The position numbers and the translations under genes were made by a program. A stretch of DNA of 41,088 nucleotides from contig JAQWAQ010000013.1 in assembly GCA_028707635.1 (NCBI GenBank), positions 1 to 41,088 on the forward strand, given 5' to 3'. Origin of the DNA: Negativicutes bacterium (lineage in GTDB: Bacteria; Bacillota; Negativicutes; JAAYSF01). Under the pieces are notes generated by a model. The model saw only the letters and a list, made by a program, of their open reading frames with translations. It searched no databases and had not been told where the DNA came from. Of this stretch, positions 32,859-39,191 are shown in pieces. Numbering within the stretch: the first letter of the stretch is position 1; each line of letters opens with the position of its first letter.

Positions 32859-34082
32859 TCAGAAATAATCTGCAAACCAAGTTTTATTGTTCGGAATAAT
32901 TCTTTCTAGGTAGGCGATGGCTTCATCAGAGCCTTCAATTCTTCCAATATTGTTAAGAAATGTTGGCCGTTTATAACTTAGCATCATAGTAGTAAAGGTT
33001 TGAATATCTAAATGGACTTCAAGCTTTTGAAGTGAATCATCTATAATAATGTTTGTATTTTCCCCTAATACTACGGAAATCACGCCGCAGTTCCAGTCGG
33101 CAAGCGGATCAGAGATGTGAAATGATATTCCTTTGGTTTTTTCATTCGGTTTAGTATCTGCAAAAGGGAACTGATTCATAAAATTTCGTACATCTACGAC
33201 ACGAGCCATAATATAAGGCGAAATCTTTTCTTCTAATTCGCCCTCTGAGAATAGAAAGGCCATAGGTTCATTTGAGAAAATAGTTCCTTTAACCGAATAA
33301 ACCATAGAAAAATGAGCTCGGATAAAAACCCAAATTCCCTTTCTTGCATCTTCATTAATGTATACCATTTCTCTTACAAAAAACGTTTCATTCTCTACTT
33401 TATAGTATACATAGCCTGCTGGTAAATCATTTGAGTCATAGTAGATAGCAACAGACAAATCTTGTTTCTCCCAACGGAAATGTTCCTCCCAAGCAACATC
33501 ATTTCTTAACATAGCAACATTATTTCTGCGCGAAAAGGCTGAGTAAATTTTCTGTATATCTGGATGATGAATATCGACTCGGACAGTATGACCTAATGCA
33601 TTGTAGGACTTCGGTAATTGGGTATCTTTAATTGTATAATTAATTATATCTGATACTATTTCCCAGCCTTTTTTCTTATAGTAGGGGACTGAATAAGGAT
33701 AAAGATATGATATAGTTTGCCCTTTATCGCGCATGTTTTTTAGAGCTTCTTTCATTAATGAATGCATTAGACCATAGCCTGCATATTCGGGATAAGTTCC
33801 TACTCCCGTAACCCCCCCCATTTTATAAGGGCGGCCATGAATATTCACACTAAATGGGTAAACCATCAATTGAGAAATTAACTTTTCATCATCAAACCAG
33901 CCAATTACATCGCATGACTTTAGGAGAGGCCTTTTCCACCTAATAATATTGTTATCTCCAAATTTAGTGATAACATTATTGGTTACTTGAAAAACATAAT
34001 TCATAAGGTCATTAAATTGTTCAAAATGTCTGCTATCAACTTTTCTGATTTCAAACTTATCTTTGATACTTTCATTATCCAT
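32859..34082 (-). CDS. GNAT family N-acetyltransferase, Eis-like with SCP2-type C-terminal domain
   Basis: A 407-residue protein with the Eis family layout: an N-terminal GNAT domain (IRKVDSRHFEQFNDLMNYVF), the acetyl-CoA-binding segment GGVTGVGTYPEYAGYGLMHS (which continues LMKEAL), a second GNAT-like half (GIWVFIRAHFSM), and a C-terminal sterol-carrier-like domain (VHLDIQTFTTMMLSYKRPTF). Family members acetylate amines of aminoglycosides, peptides or other small molecules; the substrate here is unknown. GAGG lies eight bases before ATG 34082. The DNA is clearly richer in A+T than the feo and serS genes, which suggests transfer or a different codon history. It is monocistronic and convergent with feo. 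Confidence 0.9.
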   Translation of the reverse strand: MDNESIKDKFEIRKVDSRHFEQFNDLMNYVFQVTNNVITKFGDNNIIRWKRPLLKSCDVIGWFDDEKLISQLMVYPFSVNIHGRPYKMGGVTGVGTYPEYAGYGLMHSLMKEALKNMRDKGQTISYLYPYSVPYYKKKGWEIVSDIINYTIKDTQLPKSYNALGHTVRVDIHHPDIQKIYSAFSRRNNVAMLRNDVAWEEHFRWEKQDLSVAIYYDSNDLPAGYVYYKVENETFFVREMVYINEDARKGIWVFIRAHFSMVYSVKGTIFSNEPMAFLFSEGELEEKISPYIMARVVDVRNFMNQFPFADTKPNEKTKGISFHISDPLADWNCGVISVVLGENTNIIIDDSLQKLEVHLDIQTFTTMMLSYKRPTFLNNIGRIEGSDEAIAYLERIIPNNKTWFADYF

Positions 34083-34514
34083 AAAATGGCCTCATTTCAT
34101 TTGCTTTACGACCTGCTAAGCGATAGACGGGTAAATACCATATGGCATAACGGTCTTTAAAAAGAATCATATATATTATTCTCTATTTATTGGTGGATAT
34201 GCATAACGAGAAAGAAGATTCCCATTTGATACCTAAATGTAATAGCCAGGAAGGCTGCCTTGTTTACACAGAATAACGGCGTATTCGGTCGCTGTATCCA
34301 AGTCTTGGATATTAATCTTGTAATACTTAGTAATACCGTATTTTTAATTCCATATGTGGAGGGAAATAACATTATATGAAGAATGTTTTCCCATATAATG
34401 CTAGCTGCAAATTAGCACTATTACCTCGCGATAGTGTAAGACAAGCCGGGAATAAACGAGGAGTTAAGAGGTGTATTCTGAAAGGGAGCAAAAAACAAAA
34501 GGAGTGTGTTGTTC
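34083..34514. other. Intergenic stretch without a supported gene
   Basis: About 430 A+T-rich bases between the acetyltransferase start and the next gene. It must hold the acetyltransferase promoter (minus strand) and that of the next gene. A 48-codon frame at 34376-34522 overlaps the next gene start, but its ribosome-binding site is too distant (12 bases) and the product looks random. I see no RNA gene or repeat-family copy here. Confidence 0.5.
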
Positions 34515-34781
34515 ATGAATAATGAAATCTTTGCCGACGGCATCAGTGCCGTCCATGTTACGGGTAATCTTATTCGCATCGACCTCATGACAGTGCAGCC
34601 TCACCTCAAAAGTGACAGTGGCCAGGCAGTAGTTGATGTTAATACCCGCATCATAATGCCACTAGAGGGGTTTGTTCAGTCGCTGGCGGTGCAGGACAAT
34701 ATTATCAAAAAGCTGATTGAGGCTGGTGTGCTAAAAAAGAACGCCGCTCCGGTAGTGGAAAGCCTAGACAAAGAGGACTAA
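34515..34781 (+). CDS. Hypothetical protein (88 aa)
   Basis: I do not recognise a family. ATG 34515 has AAGGAGTG about nine bases upstream; the frame extends back only three codons. The sequence reads as a small beta-rich domain (GISAVHVTGNLIRIDLMTVQ, RIIMPLEGFVQSLAV) followed by a helix and a charged tail (IIKKLIEAGVLKKN, ESLDKED). It has no signal peptide, cysteines or membrane segment. The regular coding structure and good ribosome-binding site support a real gene. It is 71 bp upstream of the OmpH-like gene on the same strand, so co-transcription is possible. Confidence 0.7.
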   Translation: MNNEIFADGISAVHVTGNLIRIDLMTVQPHLKSDSGQAVVDVNTRIIMPLEGFVQSLAVQDNIIKKLIEAGVLKKNAAPVVESLDKED

Positions 34782-34852
34782 ATCTTAATAGAGCGTTTTA
34801 CTAAAAGCATCAATAGGTTCCCAAAAATCATTATGAAAGAAGGTTAAGCAAA

Positions 34853-35287
34853 ATGAAGTATATAATAAAAAACCGGCTTTTCCCCGCCCTGCTTGCCCTG
34901 TGTTTGTTATTGGGAGGCTGGAGCACAGCACAGGCCGCCACCGGACCAGTTGGTTATGTTGATTTTATTTATCTAGTGAACCAGCATCCGGATACAGCAC
35001 AGGCCAACGCCGCTCTCAAAGCAGAGCAGGAAGCGGTGAAACAGGAATTTGAAACGAAAGCTCCTGACCTTAGTGACCAGGATAAACAAGCGCTTGATAG
35101 ACAGCTTGTGCAGCGGCTTGAACAAAAACGGCTAGAACTTGTAAAACCGATTTCGGCTAAGGTTGTGGCTGCCGCCAACGAAGTAGCCAGGGAAAAGGGA
35201 CTATCGATTGTTATCAGTAAGAACGAAGTTATTTGTGGTGGTGTGGATATAACAGCAGACGTATTGAAAAAGATTAGTAAGAACTGA
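34853..35287 (+). CDS. OmpH/Skp-family periplasmic protein
   Basis: A 144-residue protein with a Sec signal peptide (MKYIIKNRLFPALLALCLLL through GGWSTAQA, cleavage after AQA). The OmpH/Skp pattern follows: VGYVDFIYLVNQHPDTAQAN, a long charged helical arm (residues about 50-105), and a C-terminal VAREKGLSIVISKNEVICGGVDIT with DVLKKI at the end. Skp/OmpH proteins escort unfolded outer-membrane proteins across the periplasm, so this gene points to a diderm cell envelope. The helical arm is short compared with E. coli Skp. Its usual neighbours (bamA, lpxD, fabZ) are absent, so it is a separate paralogue or a dispersed member. A terminator follows closely. Confidence 0.88.
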   Translation: MKYIIKNRLFPALLALCLLLGGWSTAQAATGPVGYVDFIYLVNQHPDTAQANAALKAEQEAVKQEFETKAPDLSDQDKQALDRQLVQRLEQKRLELVKPISAKVVAAANEVAREKGLSIVISKNEVICGGVDITADVLKKISKN

Positions 35288-35292
35288 AAAGG

Positions 35293-35322
35293 GCGTCACA
35301 GCAAATTGCTGTGACGCTTTTT
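35293..35322. terminator. Terminator after the OmpH-like gene
   Basis: An 11-bp stem GCGTCACAGCA / TGCTGTGACGC (35293-35303 and 35307-35317), followed by five T. It lies between convergent genes and may act on both. Confidence 0.87.
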
Positions 35323-35333
35323 AGCATTGAAGA

Positions 35334-35558
35334 TTAAAGTCGCCTATTAAATTGAACTTGCTTGTTTTCTAATAAGGCAATCCTTTTACGCAAAGCGTCA
35401 AGTTCCTCGTTAATCCTAGTTTCTTTTTCTTGCTGTTGTCGTTCCGCCTTTTTTTCACATCTTTGGTTCATTAACTCGGCAAGCAGTCCGAGAGAGTCCC
35501 CAATTACAGTTAATACTAATGCCAAAACAACTATATTATCAATGTTTTCACATTTCAT
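35334..35558 (-). CDS. Small membrane-anchored coiled-coil protein (74 aa)
   Basis: Not recognised. The N-terminal half has one membrane segment (NIVVLALVLTVIGDSLGLLA, about residues 8-27). The C-terminal half is a highly charged helix with heptad character (KKAERQQQEKETRINEELDA). GGGGGG lies close before ATG 35558. The layout resembles short phage- or spore-associated membrane proteins such as YtzC- or holin-like peptides, but no family can be assigned. It converges on the OmpH-like gene and uses the same terminator region. Confidence 0.68.
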   Translation of the reverse strand: MKCENIDNIVVLALVLTVIGDSLGLLAELMNQRCEKKAERQQQEKETRINEELDALRKRIALLENKQVQFNRRL

Positions 35559-35605
35559 ACTAACCCCCCGGTTCTGATTTTAGTTGTATAATATATTCTC
35601 TATTT

Positions 35606-35646
35606 AGGAGATAGTTACCACGCCTCCTAATTTTGGTCATCGGATA
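35606..35646 (+). repeat. Possible terminal fragment of the dispersed repeat (copy I)
   Basis: GGTCATCGGATA at 35635-35646 is identical to the right end of copies C and D. It is preceded by a small inverted repeat TAGGAG...CTCCTA (35606-35630). The rest of the element is missing, so this may be chance or a remnant. Confidence 0.35.
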
Positions 35647-35715
35647 GAATACATGAATAACTAACGAGCTACTTTCATAATTATGTACAAACATTTTAGT
35701 TTTGGGGGTATAGTA

Positions 35716-36051
35716 ATGGCTATAGACACCTTAATGCGATACTTAGAAGAGAGTAATAAGAAAATGAATATCCAATTTAGGCAAGGCTTTATTAATAAGG
35801 CAACCATTAGTTCTCATGAAATAATAGACAATAATCTATTATCAATTCACATACACGAAGGGCATCTGATAAAGATCGATATATCAAATTTTAAAAGGAT
35901 TTGCTTTGATTCAGTAGTTTATGATGCAACAAATAATGAAGAGATGAAACTTTGTCTTGAATATCTACGTAGTTTTAAACGTTTTAACGCCTATCTACAA
36001 GATGAAAATGGAAATTATATTTTATATTTACTCTTTATTTCTGATAAATAA
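35716..36051 (+). CDS. Hypothetical protein (111 aa)
   Basis: Not recognised. The frame is open from 35683. ATG 35716 is chosen because TTGGGGGT lies about eight bases upstream, giving MAIDTLMRYLEESNKKMNIQ. The protein is soluble, with mixed helix and strand predicted by eye (LLSIHIHEGHLIKIDISNF, CLEYLRSFKRFNAYLQDENG). It has no cysteine pattern, signal peptide or membrane segment. The gene is A+T-rich like its neighbours in this accessory stretch. A good terminator follows 50 bp after the stop. Confidence 0.65.
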   Translation: MAIDTLMRYLEESNKKMNIQFRQGFINKATISSHEIIDNNLLSIHIHEGHLIKIDISNFKRICFDSVVYDATNNEEMKLCLEYLRSFKRFNAYLQDENGNYILYLLFISDK

Positions 36052-36100
36052 TTATGCCTTTTTCAAAGATAGCAGCACCTGGCACCCAGGACGATAAAAT

Positions 36101-36137
36101 AAATGCTTCACGGCAGTTATGCTGTGAAGCATTTTAA
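36101..36137 (+). terminator. Terminator after the 111-aa hypothetical gene
   Basis: AATGCTTCAC (36102-36111) pairs with GTGAAGCATT (36124-36133) around a small CAG/CTG extension, followed by TTT. Confidence 0.75.
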
Positions 36138-36169
36138 TTGCTTATCATAAAGAGCCCGTAATGATTTAC

Positions 36170-36530
36170 GCTACAACCAACGCCAGTCATTACATACCTA
36201 TACGCAATCTTTCGACTACCCACAAGCATTACACAACCAACGCTGATCTTTGCTCGACTGCCACAGATAGCTACCGAACCGGTCGCAATCTCTCGACAAC
36301 GGCCGCCCCCTATTACTTCGCAACCCATGACAGTCTTAGCTCGACCGATGCACATCCCTTGGGACCATACGACAACAGTTGGGCTGCCGTACAGCCTTTC
36401 AGAACATGCACCAATCTTCCCGCCGACTACCGCCGAACCTGTTGGAGCAGACCCGACAGCAATCTTTGGCCGACTAATGCCGAACCCCATCACTGAGATC
36501 CGACACCAATCTTGGCTCAACCATTACGAA
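36170..36530. repeat. Decayed tandem repeat tract, unit about 42 bp
   Basis: About seven to eight degenerate units recur every 41-48 bases, recognisable by (C/A)AATCTTnnnnCGACTA-type blocks near 36204, 36246, 36287, 36331, 36413, 36461 and 36509. Its composition differs from the A+T-rich surroundings. The tract is open in one frame on each strand for over 110 codons. The minus-strand frame (36134-36520) repeats a 14-residue pattern such as GSRAKISVGCVMLV. Neither frame has a convincing start or ribosome-binding site, so I do not call a gene. 36531-36660 shows nothing further. Confidence 0.6.
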
Positions 36531-36673
36531 CCCTTTACGCTACTTATTATCTCTCCAAAATTAATACTAATACCTGGTACTTATATCCATTTAATTGTAG
36601 TTTCTTTCATTGGTGTCATGCACAACGGGATCAGCATATTATGTAATAAGAAAATTATGGGGGTGAGGTTGAT

Positions 36674-37501
36674 TTGGATATCTTTTGTCCACAAGTAAAG
36701 CCTTATGAGTGTGTGAACTTGAAACGGGTGCAATTTTGGCTAAGAATTATGAAAGAGCATGCGTTATTTATGAAGCTAGGGTTTGCCTGCTCGGATGAGG
36801 AACTGATTTGCCAGGCGGAAAATTTTTATAATGAGTTCGCGGCTCTCGAAAAAAAGTCTCATGCTATTCGTTGTGATGAAGAACTTATGGAATTTGTCGA
36901 GTGCATTATGCTTGCAGTTAAAAACATCTTCGCATTTAAGCGACACGTATTGCATTTAATCATACATTGCGAGATTGGAGGGTATAATTACCCACTATTG
37001 ATTGATCATATTTCCCGTGAAGCAATGTATTTTTATAAGTTGCTTGGTAAGATGCGAGAGGGCGATATGAAGTATCCCGTAGATTCTATTGTAAGTGATA
37101 ATGTTTTTTGGCTCCGGCACATGTCGGAGCATGCCAGATTTATTGTTGGACTGCTTGATCCATCTGAGCGTGGTTTTGTAGAACAGGCGAATAATTTTGC
37201 CGTTCAATTTGAGCAATTACAGCTTCAGGCTCGTGATTTGGATAGTATGCTATGGCATTCTTGTCCAAATAATGACTTAGTGAGATTTGAAAAAGATGTA
37301 ACGACAGCGACAAATCAAATACGAGATTTTAAAAAGGCTGCACGAGATTTAATTGCGGCATGCAAAGTAATATCTCTTATTCCACCCCTTTTAGCAGATC
37401 ATGTTCTTCGGGAGGCCGAATACTTTTTAGATGTTCTCGAAGTCATCCAACAAGATTTACAGTGTATGGAGCCCCAGCCAATTCAAACGTGTGATTATTA
37501 A
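36674..37501 (+). CDS. DUF2935 domain protein
   Basis: A 275-residue protein with two tandem copies of the DUF2935 pattern. The first is VQFWLRIMKEHALFMKLGFA and the second NVFWLRHMSEHARFIVGLLD, each followed by a long helix and a closing DHISREAMYFYKLL or DHVLREAEYFLDVL. The repeated W-x-x-x-M-x-E-H and D-H-x-x-x-E-A residues could bind a metal in a helical bundle, like ferritin or haemerythrin; this is an inference. The family is common in spore-forming Firmicutes, and its function is unknown. TTG 36674 is used as the start because GGGTGAGG lies six bases upstream. Repeat copy C follows its weak terminator. Confidence 0.88.
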   Translation: MDIFCPQVKPYECVNLKRVQFWLRIMKEHALFMKLGFACSDEELICQAENFYNEFAALEKKSHAIRCDEELMEFVECIMLAVKNIFAFKRHVLHLIIHCEIGGYNYPLLIDHISREAMYFYKLLGKMREGDMKYPVDSIVSDNVFWLRHMSEHARFIVGLLDPSERGFVEQANNFAVQFEQLQLQARDLDSMLWHSCPNNDLVRFEKDVTTATNQIRDFKKAARDLIAACKVISLIPPLLADHVLREAEYFLDVLEVIQQDLQCMEPQPIQTCDY

Positions 37502-37517
37502 AATTCAGGCTATAGTG

Positions 37518-37552
37518 ATCAAGGCTTCAGCAATTTGTGGTGGAGCCTTGAT
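37518..37552 (+). terminator. Weak terminator after the DUF2935 gene
   Basis: ATCAAGGCT / AGCCTTGAT with a 17-base loop, followed by TAATTTAGTTT instead of a clean T-run. Confidence 0.5.
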
Positions 37553-37564
37553 TAATTTAGTTTA

Positions 37565-37699
37565 ATAAAGTGAGACTGGATTCAGATGGAGTTTTAACTC
37601 CACCTGAATCCTAGTCGAACCGTATCCAGGGACTTAGTCGCTCTTCACTCCTTCTTGTAAAAGAAGGGAGTTTTAGAGCGGCTTGGTCATCGGATAAAG
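37565..37699 (+). repeat. Dispersed structured intergenic repeat, copy C (full length)
   Basis: From ATAAAGTGAGACTGGATTC to GGTCATCGGATAAAG. Hairpin 1 is identical to copy B. Hairpin 2 is GTCGCTCT/AGAGCGGC with inner stem CTCC.TTCTT/AAGAA.GGGAG, where copies A and B have CCGCT/AGCGG. Both sides of the stem have changed together, as expected for a selected RNA or DNA hairpin. Confidence 0.88.
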
Positions 37700-37791
37700 A
37701 AATTCTAAAAATTAGTGGCTATATTAATAGTATAAAAATCAGGTAGTTGCATAATAATAGACTATTGCTATTAAGGGAGGCCGCATACAAA

Positions 37792-37875
37792 ATGCAATAT
37801 TTTTTATATTTAATTATTGTGATCAGTGCAATTGCGCTCTATTTTCTCATTAGGGAAATTCCGAGTCGCCAATAA
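37792..37875 (+). CDS. Candidate 27-aa single-span membrane peptide
   Basis: A short frame encoding MQYFLYLIIVISAIALYFLI then REIPSRQ. It is preceded by AAGGGAGG (37773-37780, 11 bases from the ATG, slightly far) and followed at once by a perfect 19-bp terminator that includes the last base of the stop codon. A hydrophobic span with a basic C-terminal end is typical of small regulatory membrane peptides or type I toxin-like peptides. No antisense RNA could be identified. The position between a ribosome-binding site and a terminator is the main support. Confidence 0.5.
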   Translation: MQYFLYLIIVISAIALYFLIREIPSRQ

Positions 37876-37917
37876 AAAGAGAAGGCGCCTGCCGTGATGG
37901 CAGGCGCCTTCTCTTTT
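37875..37917. terminator. Strong bidirectional terminator
   Basis: A perfect 19-bp stem (37875-37893 and 37899-37917) with loop GTGAT. The core GGCGCCTGCC/GGCAGGCGCC is flanked by A and T runs on both sides. It ends the 27-aa frame (plus) and, 64 bp downstream of its stop, the repeat-protein gene (minus). Confidence 0.9.
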
Positions 37918-37980
37918 GTTGACGATTTAACCGCAAGTATCGCTTTAAACAATGAAATAGATCGCTTGTGTAATCTGTTC

Positions 37981-38355
37981 CTATCGCGGAGAGCAGAATC
38001 TAGGCCTACAATTTCGAGGGAAGCAATTTTGGTGAGGAAAGCAATTCTGGTGAGGAAAGCAATTCTGGTGAGGAAAACAGTTCTGACGAGGGAAGCAATT
38101 TTGCCGAGGAAAACAGTTTTGCCGTGGGAAGCAATTTATGCGAGGAAAACAGTTTTGCCGTGGAAAGCAATTTATGCGAGGAAAACAGTTTTGCCGTGGG
38201 AAGCAGTTCATTCGAGGAAAACAATTTTGTCTTGGAAAGCATGAGGTAGTAATTATCCTGTTCTCATATTCATCGTCATCCTCGCGCATGTCATCTTGCC
38301 ATTCAATGAATTCTGGAAAGTCATCCTCCCAATCAAAGTACTTATTGTTTGACAT
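37981..38355 (-). CDS. Cysteine-rich hexapeptide-repeat protein (N-C-F-P-R-Q repeats)
   Basis: A 124-residue protein. ATG 38355 has an ideal GGAGGTGA eight bases upstream, so the longer frame to 38445 is not used. Residues 1-38 are strongly acidic and aromatic (MSNNKYFDWEDDFPEFIEWQ, then DDMREDDDEYENR). Residues 39-114 are 13 tandem copies of CFPRQN or close variants (M, I for Q; H for R), period six residues. The tail is RNCRPRFCSPR. In total there are 15 regularly spaced cysteines and many arginines. It has no signal peptide. I know of no family with this repeat; a cross-linked spore-coat or metal-binding role is a guess. It is monocistronic, between terminators. Confidence 0.85.
   Translation of the reverse strand: MSNNKYFDWEDDFPEFIEWQDDMREDDDEYENRIITTSCFPRQNCFPRMNCFPRQNCFPRINCFPRQNCFPRINCFPRQNCFPRQNCFPRQNCFPHQNCFPHQNCFPHQNCFPRNCRPRFCSPR
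38014..38241 (-). repeat. Tandem 18-bp coding repeat (13 units)
   Basis: The part of the gene encoding CFPR(Q/M/I)N. Units are nearly identical at the DNA level over blocks. The plus strand shows GAGGAAAGCAATTCTGGT three times in a row near 38035-38085, and 36-bp higher-order units alternate between 38100 and 38220. Recent slippage or unequal exchange is likely. Confidence 0.9.
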
Positions 38356-38438
38356 AGCGTCACCTCCAATAGCGAAATATGGTAACTTAGTACATAATAT
38401 GCATGCGTGTGAACTAAGGTGACGGCCGGTTAACGAAA

Positions 38439-38468
38439 AAAACAAAGCTAACTTGTTAGCTTTGTTTT
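38439..38468 (-). terminator. Terminator of the doxX gene
   Basis: AAAACAAAGCTAA / TTAGCTTTGTTTT with loop CTTG. On the minus strand it is followed by a run of T, directly after doxX and before the repeat-protein gene. Confidence 0.82.
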
Positions 38469-38502
38469 AAGAAACTATGTTAGTTGTGGATGAGTAGATG
38501 AT

Positions 38503-38949
38503 TTAATCGGCGTTTTCTTTTGTACCAAAGTAGTAATCAAGACTATATTTGCCAGGCCCAATAAAAGCGGCGGCGAAAAAACTTAGGCCATCTTCGAATG
38601 ACTGCGATGCTTTGGCAAAGCCCTTGTCAGCAGCCATTTGACTCATGTATGCTATCATCATGTTAAAGAATAGTAATAAGCTTGCAAGACGATAGAATAG
38701 TCCCAATGCAAATAGCAGTCCGCCACCAAACTCAGCAAAACCGGACATGAAGCCCCAAAATGCAGGAGCAGATTCAATCCCAAAAGTAGCCATCGCTTGC
38801 CCAAGCCCAGACCACTTCTCAGGACCGCCAATGATTTTAGGCCATCCATGCCACATAAAGGCACCACCAAGTCCAATTCTAAAAATTAATAAAGCCGAAT
38901 CGCGGTATTTTGAAAGGGTGCGCGCTAATCGCTGCAGAAAATAGTTCAT
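38503..38949 (-). CDS. DoxX family membrane protein
   Basis: A 148-residue protein with four membrane helices, matching the DoxX family: LLIFRIGLGGAFMWHGWPKI, GFMSGFAEFGGGLLFALGLF, LLLFFNMMIAYMSQMA and FFAAAFIGPGKYSLDYYFG. Members occur as quinone-linked or redox-associated membrane proteins (DoxX, YphA, MhqP, and actinobacterial partners of SseA/SodA). The function here is unknown. GGAG lies ten bases before ATG 38949. The gene is alone, with a terminator 35 bp after the stop. No redox partner is adjacent. Confidence 0.9.
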   Translation of the reverse strand: MNYFLQRLARTLSKYRDSALLIFRIGLGGAFMWHGWPKIIGGPEKWSGLGQAMATFGIESAPAFWGFMSGFAEFGGGLLFALGLFYRLASLLLFFNMMIAYMSQMAADKGFAKASQSFEDGLSFFAAAFIGPGKYSLDYYFGTKENAD

Positions 38950-39073
38950 TAGCCACCGCTCCTTTAATTAATGCTACTAACTTTATATTTTCCTTGCTCG
39001 AAGGAAATATGTCATCATAATATTCCCAATCAAATAGCATGATGAGCGCCCGTGTACATTACGGCAGAGGGAC

Positions 39074-39127
39074 GGGTCTTAACTCCCACTTGTATAAGAA
39101 AAAGAGCGACTAAGTCGTCGGATAAAG
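39074..39127 (+). repeat. Remnant of the dispersed repeat (copy H), hairpin 2 part
   Basis: GGGTCTTAACTCCCACTTG, then AAGAAAAAGAGCGACTAAGTC and GTCGGATAAAG, match the right half of the family, with degraded pairing. Weak similarity may extend left to about 39042. It lies upstream of the YhaO-like gene. Confidence 0.6.
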
Positions 39128-39191
39128 GGTTTTGCCGATGTTTTTAGAAGTTTAAAAAGGCTTACTTTATTACCTCATAAAGGGGATTATT

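Noticed and set aside
34376..34522. 48-codon frame before the 88-aa hypothetical gene
   Set aside because: Its GGAGGG is 12 bases from the ATG, the product has no coding-like pattern, and its end overlaps the well-supported next start.
36161..36496. 112-codon plus-strand frame in the same tract
   Set aside because: No Shine-Dalgarno sequence precedes the ATG, and the composition reflects the repeat units; kept as a repeat rather than a gene.
36134..36520. 128-codon minus-strand frame in the repeat tract
   Set aside because: It opens only with TTG, two codons after a stop and without a good ribosome-binding site. The open frame can be explained by the 42-bp periodicity, and an overlapping plus-strand frame is equally open.
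38014..38241. The 18-bp tandem units as a CRISPR array
   Set aside because: Units are directly adjacent without unique spacers and preserve a reading frame of six residues.
37894..38244. Plus-strand frame antisense to the cysteine-repeat gene
   Set aside because: It is a shadow of the 18-bp repeats, starts inside the terminator hairpin and has no ribosome-binding site. The minus-strand gene has an ideal one.
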